Part shown: in pieces, positions 1 through 5,638 of the stretch
Layout of the letters: every line of letters begins with the position of its first letter
Numbering within the stretch: the first letter of the stretch is position 1
Assembly: GCA_024643915.1 (NCBI GenBank)
Contig: JAHEMB010000266.1
Span: 1-5,932, forward strand
Direction of reading: 5' to 3'
Length of the DNA: 5,932 nt
Source of the DNA: Rhodothermaceae bacterium
Lineage (GTDB): Bacteria; Bacteroidota; Rhodothermia; Rhodothermales; JAHEMB01
The notes under the pieces: model-generated
The model's input: only the letters and a program-made list of their open reading frames with translations
Databases searched by the model: none
What the model was told of the DNA's origin: nothing
Position numbers and translations under genes: made by a program

Positions 1-1697
1 GAGTTGGGCTGAAGCGAGGTCGCCGCGAAGCCGGTGATCTCGGCCAGCCAGCGTTCGAGTTGCTCGACGATGATGCGGTAGCCCCCGGCCTGCTCCACCG
101 GCGCGAACGGGTGCAGGTCGCTGAAGGCCGGCATCGTGATGGGAAAGAGCTCGGCGGCGGCGTTGAGCTTCATCGTGCACGAGCCGAGCGGGATCATGCT
201 GTGCGTCAGCGAGAGGTCGCGCGACGAGAGCATCTGCAAGTACCGCATCATCTCCGTCTCCGAGTGGTGCGTGTTGAAGACGGGATGCTCCAGATAAGGC
301 GACGTGCGCCCGAGCGGCCCGTCGTACCCGCCCGCCATCTCCTGCGCCAGCTCCTCCGCCGAGAATTCCACCCCGTCCTCCGGCTCGAAGATGGCGAAGA
401 GCGTGTCGAGGTCGTCGGCGTTCACGGTCTCGTCGAGGGCGATGCCGACGGAGCCGTCGTCAAAATAGCGGAGGTTGACGCGGTTGGCTTCCGCCGCGTC
501 GCGGAGGGCCTCCACATCGTCCACGTCCACGCGGATCGTGTCGAAAAAGGCGTCGTGGCGGATCGTGTGGCCGAGCCGGCCCAACCCCTTTGCCAGGAGT
601 TTGGTAAGGTCGTGCACGCGCGTAGCGATGCGCTTGAGCCCTTCCGGCCCGTGATAGACGGCGTACATCCCCGCCATCACGGCGAGGAGCACCTGGGCCG
701 TGCAGATGTTGGAGGTGGCCTTGGCGCGGCGGATGTGCTGCTCGCGCGTCTGAAGCGCCATGCGGAGCGCCTGGTTGCCGTCGGCATCCACCGTCACGCC
801 GATGATGCGGCCCGGCACCTGCCGTTTGAACTCCTCCCTCGTGGCAAAGTAGGCGGCATGCGGCCCGCCGTAGCCGAGCGGCACGCCGAAGCGCTGTGTG
901 CTCCCCACCGCCACATCCGCACCGAAGGTGCCCGGCGCTTGCAGGAGTGCCAGGCTCAGCAAGTCGGCGGCGGCGACAACGAAGGCATCGGCAGCATGGG
1001 CCGCATCGCAGAAAGCCGCGTAATCATAGATCGCACCGTCGGTGGCCGGGTACTGCACGAGCGCGCCGAAAACGTCGTCCGAGAACGAAAACGCCTGAAA
1101 ATCACCCACGACCACCTGCACCCCGATGGGCACCGCCCGCGCCCTCACCACCTCGATGGTTTGCGGGTGGCAGCGTTCGTCGACGAAGAACGTGTCGGCG
1201 TTCTTTTTCTTCGAGACGCGGCCTAGCATCATCATCGCCTCCGCGGCGGCGGTGGCCTCGTCGAGGAGCGAGGCGTTGGCGATCTCCAGCCCCGTCAGGT
1301 CGATCACCATCGTCTGAAACGCCAGGAGGGCCTCTAGCCGGCCCTGGGCGATCTCGGCCTGGTAGGGCGTGTACTGGGTGTACCAGTTCGGGTTTTCGAG
1401 GACGTTGCGCTGGATGACGGGCGGCGTGACGGTGCCGTGGTAGCCCATCCCGAGGAAGGAGCGGTAAACCGCGTTCTGCGCCCCGATGGCTTTCACCTGC
1501 TCCAGCAGGGCGTGTTCGGAAAGCGACGGCGGCAGGTCCAGCGGCCGGTCGGTGCGGATGGCTGCGGGGACCGTCTGAGCAATCAATTCGTCGAGCGAGT
1601 CCAGGCCGAGGGCGCCGAGCATCTCCCGGATCTCGTCATCGGACGGACCGACGTGGCGGTCGACGAAACGGTCGGTATAGCGGAGGTCGATGGGCAT
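1..1697 (-). CDS. gcvP: Glycine dehydrogenase (glycine cleavage P-protein), N-terminal 565 residues, partial
   Basis: This is the pyridoxal-phosphate P-protein of the cytoplasmic glycine cleavage system. It decarboxylates glycine and passes the aminomethyl group to lipoyl-H protein (GcvH). Reading in from ATG at 1697-1695, the frame is uninterrupted to the window edge. It shows family blocks in order: DRHVGPSDDEI near residues 13-23, YRSFLGMGYHGT at 78-89, NPNWYTQYTPYQAEIAQGR at 102-120, GSTQRFGVPLGYGGPH at 265-280, ALQTREQHIRRAKATSNICT at 314-333 and HSMIPLGSCTMKLN at 499-512. Known P-proteins of the single-chain type run about 950-970 residues. The continuous run past the point where split GcvPA chains end indicates a fused enzyme; its C-terminal half, including the PLP-binding lysine, is outside the window. 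No Shine-Dalgarno precedes the ATG (AACCAACCCT). No glycine-riboswitch pattern was recognised in the leader. An apparent terminator near 1891-1931 separates it from rnc upstream. The identification is secure. Confidence 0.97.
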   Translation of the reverse strand, partial: MPIDLRYTDRFVDRHVGPSDDEIREMLGALGLDSLDELIAQTVPAAIRTDRPLDLPPSLSEHALLEQVKAIGAQNAVYRSFLGMGYHGTVTPPVIQRNVLENPNWYTQYTPYQAEIAQGRLEALLAFQTMVIDLTGLEIANASLLDEATAAAEAMMMLGRVSKKKNADTFFVDERCHPQTIEVVRARAVPIGVQVVVGDFQAFSFSDDVFGALVQYPATDGAIYDYAAFCDAAHAADAFVVAAADLLSLALLQAPGTFGADVAVGSTQRFGVPLGYGGPHAAYFATREEFKRQVPGRIIGVTVDADGNQALRMALQTREQHIRRAKATSNICTAQVLLAVMAGMYAVYHGPEGLKRIATRVHDLTKLLAKGLGRLGHTIRHDAFFDTIRVDVDDVEALRDAAEANRVNLRYFDDGSVGIALDETVNADDLDTLFAIFEPEDGVEFSAEELAQEMAGGYDGPLGRTSPYLEHPVFNTHHSETEMMRYLQMLSSRDLSLTHSMIPLGSCTMKLNAAAELFPITMPAFSDLHPFAPVEQAGGYRIIVEQLERWLAEITGFAATSLQPN

Positions 1698-1704
1698 AGG
1701 GTTG

Positions 1705-1774
1705 GTTCTTCGTTCTAGTGCTTCGTGCCTTGTTCTTCGGGTCCTCACCGTTCCGTTAGAGAAGCGAAGAACGA
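1705..1774. repeat. GTTCTTCG short direct and inverted repeats upstream of gcvP
   Basis: GTTCTTCG occurs at 1705-1712 and 1732-1739, and its reverse complement CGAAGAAC at 1765-1772 within CGAAGAACGA. The intervening sequence is TTC/GTGC-rich and loosely 8-periodic. The inverted copies could pair in the gcvP leader, but their function is unknown. Confidence 0.5.
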
Positions 1775-1795
1775 AAGCGAGCCAAAGGCAGCCTG

Positions 1796-1816
1796 CCCCG
1801 ATTCTGTCCATCGGGG
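1796..1816. repeat. CCCCGAT-N7-ATCGGGG palindromic repeat, copy 1
   Basis: A 7-bp perfect stem, CCCCGAT (1796-1802) and ATCGGGG (1810-1816), encloses a 7-nt spacer. It lies about 100 bp upstream of the gcvP start. The same arms recur at 1855-1872 and 4372-4392. There is no adjacent T-run on either strand, so it is an interspersed palindrome rather than a canonical intrinsic terminator. Confidence 0.75.
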
Positions 1817-1854
1817 AGCGTACTACAGTGAACGCAGCGAACGTCCAAAAGCGA

Positions 1855-1891
1855 ACCCCGATGCATCGGGGTAGACTCCGTGAGCGTACTA
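1855..1891. repeat. CCCCGAT palindromic repeat, copy 2, with TAGACTC/GAGCGTACTA tail
   Basis: ACCCCGATGCATCGGGGT (1855-1872) is a perfect 18-bp palindrome. It is followed by TAGACTC, then CGT and GAGCGTACTA (1882-1891). The tail resembles the one after copy 3 (ATCGGGGTAAACTC, then GGAGCG), so the conserved unit extends beyond the hairpin arms. GAGCGTACTA is also found directly after copy 1, at 1816-1825. Confidence 0.75.
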
Positions 1892-1931
1892 AAAACTAGG
1901 CTCGCAGTTCTGCCAAATTATGGTGAGCCTA
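1890..1931 (-). terminator. Probable intrinsic terminator downstream of rnc
   Basis: On the minus strand, TAGGCTCACC pairs with GCGAGCCTA (perfect 7-bp arms at 1925-1931 and 1897-1903, extended by a G·U and one more pair) around a 17-nt loop. It is followed directly by GTTTTTAG. The hairpin plus five T residues lies about 95 nt past the rnc stop, in the right orientation. The U-tract is short, so the call is moderate. A TATAAT-like CATAAT on the same strand falls in the loop and is not treated as a promoter. Confidence 0.5.
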
Positions 1932-1940
1932 AGGGGGGAC

Positions 1941-1975
1941 AATGAGCAATTAACAAGGAGGAATGAACAATTGCA
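1941..1975. repeat. Heptamer array A (AATGAGC-type units)
   Basis: Five consecutive 7-bp units starting with AA: AATGAGC, AATTAAC, AAGGAGG, AATGAAC and AATTGCA. The array is oriented opposite to array B at 1994-2042. The 11-mer CAATGAGCAAT at 1940-1950 is the exact reverse complement of 2028-2038. It belongs to the class of degenerate short-period intergenic repeats. Confidence 0.7.
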
Positions 1976-1993
1976 TAAGGATCGTCGGGATAA

Positions 1994-2042
1994 TTTCTAA
2001 CTGCTCACTGCTCATTGCTAATTCCTCATTGCTCATTGCCCT
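1994..2042. repeat. Heptamer array B (TTGCTCA-type units) overlapping the rnc 3' end
   Basis: Seven consecutive 7-bp units: TTTCTAA, CTGCTCA, CTGCTCA, TTGCTAA, TTCCTCA, TTGCTCA and TTGCCCT. The rnc stop codon (TGA at 2028-2026) and the codons for its last residues, GNEQ, lie within the array. Together with array A it forms an imperfect inverted pair with a roughly 20-bp spacer. Confidence 0.8.
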
Positions 2043-2805
2043 TCAGGTGTTCAAGGGCTTCGCGAGCGGCGCGCTGTTCGGCTTTTTTCTTGCTGTTGGC
2101 CGTGCCGGTGCCCTGGGCTTCGCCTTTCAGCAACACCTCCACCGTGAACGTCTTGCGGTGGCTTGGCCCTTCCTCCGAAGCGACGCGGTAGACCGGCTGC
2201 GGCCAGCCAAGGCTCTGGGCGTATTCGAGCAGCAGGCTTTTGTAGTTGTCGTGCCGCCGCGCCAGGGCCGCCAGGTCGATCTCTTCGAGGGCCGTCTGCT
2301 CGATGAAATCCCGCGCGGCGTCAAGGCCGAGGTCGAGGTAGAGGGCACCGATGAGGGCTTCGTAGGCGTCGGCGAGGATGGTGGGGTTGTCCCGGCCGTC
2401 GCTCTGCGCCATGTTCTCACTCATCAGCACGTGCGCGCCCAGGTCGATGTCGTCGGCGTAGCGAGCGAGGGCCTGCCCATTGACCAGCTTCGCCCGGAGC
2501 CGTGTCAGGAACCCCTCGTCCTTGTCGGAGAAGTGATGGTACAGATGCTCGCCCACCACAAAGCCGAGGACGGCGTCGCCCAGGAATTCGAGGCGTTCGT
2601 TGGAGGCAAGGTGGCTGTCCTGCCGGCCGCGCAGCATGGAGCGATGCGTGAGGGCGCGCTCGTAAAGGGCGAGGTCGCCCACCGGCGTCGCCACGAGGGC
2701 CTCCACGTCGGCCCGCCCCACGGCCCGGTCCTCTTCAGGCTGCCCCCGCTCCCGGTGGAAACGCTGGCGCCACGCGGCACGGATCGAATCGAGAAAAGCA
2801 GGCAC
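2026..2805 (-). CDS. rnc: Ribonuclease III
   Basis: This is a double-strand-specific, Mg2+-dependent endoribonuclease that processes rRNA precursors and structured mRNAs in the cytoplasm. From the GTG start chosen here the protein has 259 residues. The nuclease domain has RALTHRSM at 50-57, signature ERLEFLGDA at 70-78 (E70, E73, D77 match E. coli E38, E41, D45), EGFLTRLRA with E97, and DAYEALIGALYLD with the metal ligands D146 and E149. A dsRNA-binding domain follows at about 187-254, ending in the basic NSKKKAEQRAA stretch. All catalytic residues are present. The open frame extends 17 codons further, to a TTG at 2856, but a perfect -7 promoter box sits exactly there, which favours GTG 2805-2803 even without a Shine-Dalgarno. 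It is divergent from the dehydrogenase gene. The last four residues and the stop fall in a heptamer repeat. Identity is certain; the start is uncertain. Confidence 0.96.
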   Translation of the reverse strand: MPAFLDSIRAAWRQRFHRERGQPEEDRAVGRADVEALVATPVGDLALYERALTHRSMLRGRQDSHLASNERLEFLGDAVLGFVVGEHLYHHFSDKDEGFLTRLRAKLVNGQALARYADDIDLGAHVLMSENMAQSDGRDNPTILADAYEALIGALYLDLGLDAARDFIEQTALEEIDLAALARRHDNYKSLLLEYAQSLGWPQPVYRVASEEGPSHRKTFTVEVLLKGEAQGTGTANSKKKAEQRAAREALEHLKGNEQ

Positions 2806-2845
2806 GAGGAAAGGAGCGTTGCCGTACAAAAAGGGATCGTTACGG

Positions 2846-2853
2846 CAAAAATA
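2846..2853 (-). promoter_or_regulatory. Bacteroidota-type -7 promoter box for rnc
   Basis: The minus strand reads TATTTTTG, a perfect match to the TAnnTTTG -7 consensus of Bacteroidota primary sigma factors. A -33 TTTG is poor: only TTAA at a 20-nt spacing. Transcription would start near 2840, leaving a leader of about 35 nt before the GTG at 2805 and excluding the TTG at 2856 as a start. This assumes the host belongs to that phylum. Confidence 0.45.
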
Positions 2854-2918
2854 CAACGCGGCGGGCGAGAGTGTTAACGACCCTGCTCCTTCATGTGTTA
2901 AAGTTCTGCTGAAGAAGC

Positions 2919-2948
2919 TGTCAGCGATCAGCCGTCAGCAGTCAGCTT
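2919..2948. repeat. TCAGCNN heptamer array in the rnc/dehydrogenase divergent gap
   Basis: Four consecutive 7-bp units (TCAGCGA, TCAGCCG, TCAGCAG, TCAGCTT, 2921-2948) are preceded by AAGCTG at 2915-2920, which mirrors CAGCTT at 2943-2948. It is the same period as arrays A and B but a different unit. The position between two divergent starts, upstream of the plus-strand ATG at 2999, means the array may lie in a promoter or leader. Confidence 0.75.
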
Positions 2949-2960
2949 TTCTGTATCCCT

Positions 2961-2968
2961 TACCTTTC
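2961..2968 (+). promoter_or_regulatory. Weak -7-like box upstream of the dehydrogenase gene
   Basis: TACCTTTC matches TAnnTTTG at all but the last base and lies about 30 nt ahead of the ATG at 2999. No -33 TTTG occurs at the usual spacing. It is offered as a candidate only. Confidence 0.2.
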
Positions 2969-2998
2969 GGAATCGCCTCAAGCCCATCTGCCAATCCT

Positions 2999-4363
2999 AT
3001 GCCCCTCACCACCGTCAACCCTGCCACCGGCGAAGACATCGAGACGTACGACGCGTTGACCCAGGCCGAGATTGACGACCGCCTGGCGCGGGCCGACGCC
3101 GCCTTTGCCCGACACCGCCGGACGTCGTTCGCTGAGCGGGCCGATAAAATGAAACGCGCCGGGGACATCCTGGAGAAAAAAGCGCGGCACTGGGGCGAGA
3201 TCATGACGCGTGAGATGGGCAAACCCATCGGGCAGGCCGTGGCCGAGGCCGAAAAGTGCGCCTGGGCGTGCCGTTTCTACGCGGAGAAGGCCGAGGCATT
3301 CCTGTCGCCGGAGCGGGTGGAGACGGACGCCTCAAAGAGCTACGTGGCGTTTCAGCCCCTCGGGCCGGTGCTGGCCGTGATGCCGTGGAACTTCCCCTTC
3401 TGGCAGGTCTTCCGCTTCGCCGCGCCCGCCCTCATGGCCGGCAACGTGGGCCTCCTCAAGCACGCCTCCAACGTCATCGGCTGCGCCCTCGCCATTGAGG
3501 AGGTGCTACGCGAGGCCGGCTTCGACGACGACGAGATCCAGGCGCTCGTCGCCGGCGCCGACGCCGTCGAAGGCATCCTTAACGATAAGCGGGTGCGGGC
3601 GGCCACGCTCACCGGCAGCGAGGGCGCCGGGCGGGCCGTGGGCGGCGCAGCAGGCAAGCAGATCAAGCCCTCTGTCCTCGAACTCGGCGGCAGCGACCCC
3701 TTTATCGTCCTGGCAGACGCCGACCTGGACGCGGCGGCCGAAGTAGGCGTACAGGCGCGCATGCAGAACAACGGCCAGAGCTGCATCGCCGCCAAGCGGT
3801 TTATCGTCGAGGAAAGCGTGGGAGAGGACTTCACCGAGCGCTTCGTCCGCCGCGTAGAGGCCCTCAAGATTGGCGACCCGATGGACGAGGCCACAGACAT
3901 CGGCCCCATCGCCCGCGCCGACCTCCGGGACGAGATCCACGACCAGGTGCAGCGCGCCCTGAAGGAGGGCGCAAGCCTGCTCACAGGGGGCAAGCATCTC
4001 GACCGCGCAGGCTCCTTCTATCAACCCACCGTCCTTGCCGACGTGCAGCCCGGCACCGTCGCCTTCGAAGAGGAGATTTTCGGGCCGGTCGCCTCCCTCA
4101 TCCGCGCCCGCGACGTCGACCACGCGGTGGAGCTGGCTAACCAGACGCCGTTCGGCCTGGGCGGTGCCGTCTTTACGCAGGATACCGAGAAAGGCGAGGA
4201 CGTGGCGCTGCGGCTGGAGGTGGGCTGCGCCTTCGTCAATGGCATGGTCAAGAGCGACCCGCGCCTCCCGTTCGGCGGCATCAAGACGAGTGGCTATGGC
4301 CGCGAACTCTCGCACTTCGGCATCCGCGCCTTCGTCAACGTCAAGACGGTCTGGATCGGGTGA
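2999..4363 (+). CDS. NAD(P)-dependent succinate-semialdehyde dehydrogenase (Sad/GabD1-type aldehyde dehydrogenase)
   Basis: This is a cytoplasmic aldehyde dehydrogenase, most likely oxidising succinate semialdehyde to succinate (GABA/putrescine degradation or an open-TCA bypass). The 454 residues match the 455-462 typical of E. coli Sad (YneI) and GabD1 proteins. Landmarks are NPATGE at 7-12, MTREMGKPIGQA at 69-80, MPWNFPFWQVFR with oxyanion N131, LLKHASNV with cofactor-site K154, LTGS at 204-207, LELGGSDPF with general base E228, the catalytic stretch NNGQSCIAAKRF with nucleophile C262, EEIFGPVAS with E359, and C-terminal PFGGIKTSGYGRELSHFG. The catalytic apparatus is complete. ATG 2999 was chosen because it puts NPATGE at the usual distance from the N terminus; 60 upstream in-frame codons cross the repeat and promoter region. 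No Shine-Dalgarno is seen. No GABA transaminase or transporter is in view, so substrate is inferred from family resemblance. Family is certain; exact substrate less so. Confidence 0.95.
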   Translation: MPLTTVNPATGEDIETYDALTQAEIDDRLARADAAFARHRRTSFAERADKMKRAGDILEKKARHWGEIMTREMGKPIGQAVAEAEKCAWACRFYAEKAEAFLSPERVETDASKSYVAFQPLGPVLAVMPWNFPFWQVFRFAAPALMAGNVGLLKHASNVIGCALAIEEVLREAGFDDDEIQALVAGADAVEGILNDKRVRAATLTGSEGAGRAVGGAAGKQIKPSVLELGGSDPFIVLADADLDAAAEVGVQARMQNNGQSCIAAKRFIVEESVGEDFTERFVRRVEALKIGDPMDEATDIGPIARADLRDEIHDQVQRALKEGASLLTGGKHLDRAGSFYQPTVLADVQPGTVAFEEEIFGPVASLIRARDVDHAVELANQTPFGLGGAVFTQDTEKGEDVALRLEVGCAFVNGMVKSDPRLPFGGIKTSGYGRELSHFGIRAFVNVKTVWIG

Positions 4364-4417
4364 GCGGAGTGCCCCGATAAACTGAATCGGGGTAAACTCG
4401 GAGCGGAGTGCGGAGTG
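4362..4417. repeat. CCCCGAT palindromic repeat, copy 3, flanked by GAGCGGAGTG direct repeats
   Basis: The arms CCCCGAT (4372-4378) and ATCGGGG (4386-4392) enclose a 7-nt spacer, the same geometry as copy 1. The hairpin is followed by TAAACTC, then GGAGCG, as in copy 2. The 10-mer GAGCGGAGTG occurs on both sides, at 4362-4371 and 4401-4410, and CGGAGTG repeats again at 4411-4417. The left 10-mer overlaps the last two bases of the dehydrogenase stop codon. The hairpin could end transcription of the convergent genes, but no T-run follows on either strand. Confidence 0.75.
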
Positions 4418-4440
4418 TGAATCTACGCATGGGTGCTCGG

Positions 4441-4520
4441 CAATCCATCTTCGATTCATCGTGTCCTCGATTCTTCGTTTCCTCCACTCCTCCACTCCTC
4501 CACTCCTCCATTCCTCCCCT
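4441..4520. repeat. Octamer array (CCTCCACT-type, about ten units)
   Basis: The 8-bp units are in register: CAATCCAT, CTTCGATT, CATCGTGT, CCTCGATT, CTTCGTTT, then CCTCCACT three times, CCTCCATT and CCTCCCCT. Units are degenerate on the left and nearly identical on the right. The last unit touches the stop codon of the minus-strand signalling gene (TGA at 4522-4520). The minus strand is a run of GG doublets separated by 1-3 bases, so transcripts of that gene reading through would be GGAGG-rich. Confidence 0.85.
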
Positions 4521-5638
4521 CAACCTGCCCCGGCAGCGCGGTGGCGGCCTTTGGCGAGGGCTTCAGTGAGGGCGTTGAGCAGAGCCGGGGCGGTGATGTC
4601 TCCTTTCATTAGGTAAGCATCTACGCCCATGCGCAGGGCCTCGGCGGCCACACGCTCGCTGCCGCGCCCGGTGAGCATGATGACGGGGGTGTCGGCGAGG
4701 ACGCGATCCGCCTTGAGCCTTTCCAGCACGTCCCACCCGTCCATGCCGGGCATCTCCACGTCGAGGGTGATGGCGGCGGGACGGATCTGGCGGGCGAGGC
4801 GGAGGCCCTCGTCGCCGTCGGAGGCCGTCGCCACGGCAAAGCCTTCCGTCTCCAGATAGCGCGCCATCAGTTCGCGCAGGTCGTCGTCGTCGTCGATGAC
4901 GAGCACCACGCCGTCCTCCGCGTCGGGCAGGGGGGCCTCCTCCGGCTCCGTCGCGAGCGCGGTTGGGACAGGCGCGTCGGCGGGGGCGGTCTGTTCGAGG
5001 ACGGCATCGAGGCCGGCCACGGTGTCGAGGAGGCGACCGGCGAGGTGGCGGAGGCGGTCTACGTCCTCCAACAGCATCTCCTCGTCGGCCAGTTCCTCGT
5101 GTAGCAGGTCCACGTAGCCGATGAGCGCGTTGAGGGGGCTGCGGAGGTCGTGGCTGAGGTCGGCCAGGAAGGCCGGCTCGACGGCAGCAGGCTTCGTCCT
5201 TTGCGCTTCGAGGTCCTGCCGTGCGGCGCGTTCGCGGGCGAGGGCTTCACGGAGGCGGGCACGCTCGGCAGCGCGGCGCAGGGCGCCCGGCAGCCGGCCC
5301 AGTTGCGACTCGGTGAACACGGCCTCCACGTCGGTCAAACCCGAGGCAGCATCGGCGGTCACCAGGAGGACCGGGGGCAGGGACGGCAGGGCGTCGTGCA
5401 GCGTCTGGAGCAGCCCCGCGCCGTCGTCGAGGCCTCGCTCGTCGAGGAGGAGGCACTCGGGGCGGTGGCGCAGGCAGTGATCCAGCGCCTCCTGGATGGT
5501 GGCGGCCTCGGTCACGTCGAAAATCGGGTCGGTGCTGGGCTGAAGCCGGTCGCGGTGGGCCAGCCGGTGCGCCTCGGCGGCGACCAGCAACAGGCGCACC
5601 GGGCGCTCGGGGAACGGAAGAGGAGGGGACGTAAGCAT
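4520..5638 (-). CDS. Two-component signalling protein: degenerate receiver - HisKA - receiver, no ATPase domain
   Basis: With the ATG at 5638-5636 the protein has 372 residues. Residues 14-128 form a receiver-like fold: RLLLVAAEA replaces the acidic pair, D66 is kept in LLLDERGL, T94 in LLVTAD, and the conserved Lys is missing. A charged helical linker (129-147) leads to a HisKA domain at 156-216 with H-box LSHDLRSPLNALIGY (H163). A Pro/Ala/Glu linker of about 26 residues then reaches a canonical receiver at 243-361: acidic pair D249/D250, phospho-acceptor D293 in LDVEMPGMDGWDVL, T323 and K345. No N or G boxes of a HATPase occur, and there is no room for one. No membrane segment or DNA-binding domain is present. 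By family logic it cannot self-phosphorylate, so it is probably a cytoplasmic phosphorelay intermediate or scaffold; that role is inferred. The frame stays open to a GTG at 5890, which would add 84 residues. Confidence 0.88.
   Translation of the reverse strand: MLTSPPLPFPERPVRLLLVAAEAHRLAHRDRLQPSTDPIFDVTEAATIQEALDHCLRHRPECLLLDERGLDDGAGLLQTLHDALPSLPPVLLVTADAASGLTDVEAVFTESQLGRLPGALRRAAERARLREALARERAARQDLEAQRTKPAAVEPAFLADLSHDLRSPLNALIGYVDLLHEELADEEMLLEDVDRLRHLAGRLLDTVAGLDAVLEQTAPADAPVPTALATEPEEAPLPDAEDGVVLVIDDDDDLRELMARYLETEGFAVATASDGDEGLRLARQIRPAAITLDVEMPGMDGWDVLERLKADRVLADTPVIMLTGRGSERVAAEALRMGVDAYLMKGDITAPALLNALTEALAKGRHRAAGAG

Larger units (their letters stand above)
1698..2025. other. Repeat-rich 328-bp gap between rnc and gcvP (no gene seen)
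   Basis: Both flanking genes read leftward, so this is the 3' region of rnc and the 5' leader of gcvP. From gcvP outward it holds GTTCTTCG repeats (1705-1772), a CCCCGAT hairpin (1796-1816), an 18-bp perfect palindrome (1855-1872), two copies of GAGCGTACTA (1816-1825 and 1882-1891), a terminator-like hairpin (1891-1931) and two inverted heptamer arrays (1941-1975, 1994-2042). A 69-codon plus-strand frame (1690-1899) crosses these repeats and has no recognisable protein character. I found no convincing promoter for gcvP here. Confidence 0.8.

Noticed and set aside
60..1226. 388-codon plus-strand frame opposite gcvP
   Set aside because: It has no recognisable domain, is rich in Arg/His/Val as expected for an antisense frame of high-GC3 DNA, and lies fully within the well-supported gcvP.
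1698..1890. Glycine riboswitch in the gcvP leader
   Set aside because: The leader is long enough, but I could not find the conserved glycine-aptamer core; the structure present is accounted for by repeats.
1690..1899. 69-codon plus-strand frame in the rnc-gcvP gap
   Set aside because: It runs through two palindromes and direct repeats, which dictate its residues; no start signal or protein-like pattern.
1914..1943. CATAATTTG with an upstream TTG as a minus-strand promoter for gcvP
   Set aside because: The -10-like bases fall in the loop of the terminator hairpin, and the upstream element is weak and lies in a repeat.
1941..2042. CRISPR array
   Set aside because: The repeats are 7 bp, contiguous and degenerate, without the 20-40-bp repeats and unique spacers of a CRISPR.
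1963..2877. 304-codon plus-strand frame opposite rnc
   Set aside because: It begins in repeat DNA and mirrors the rnc coding sequence, whose catalytic motifs are all in the minus frame.
3506..4495. 329-codon minus-strand frame opposite the dehydrogenase
   Set aside because: It is an antisense shadow; its first codons come from the octamer array, while the plus frame has the complete aldehyde dehydrogenase motif set.
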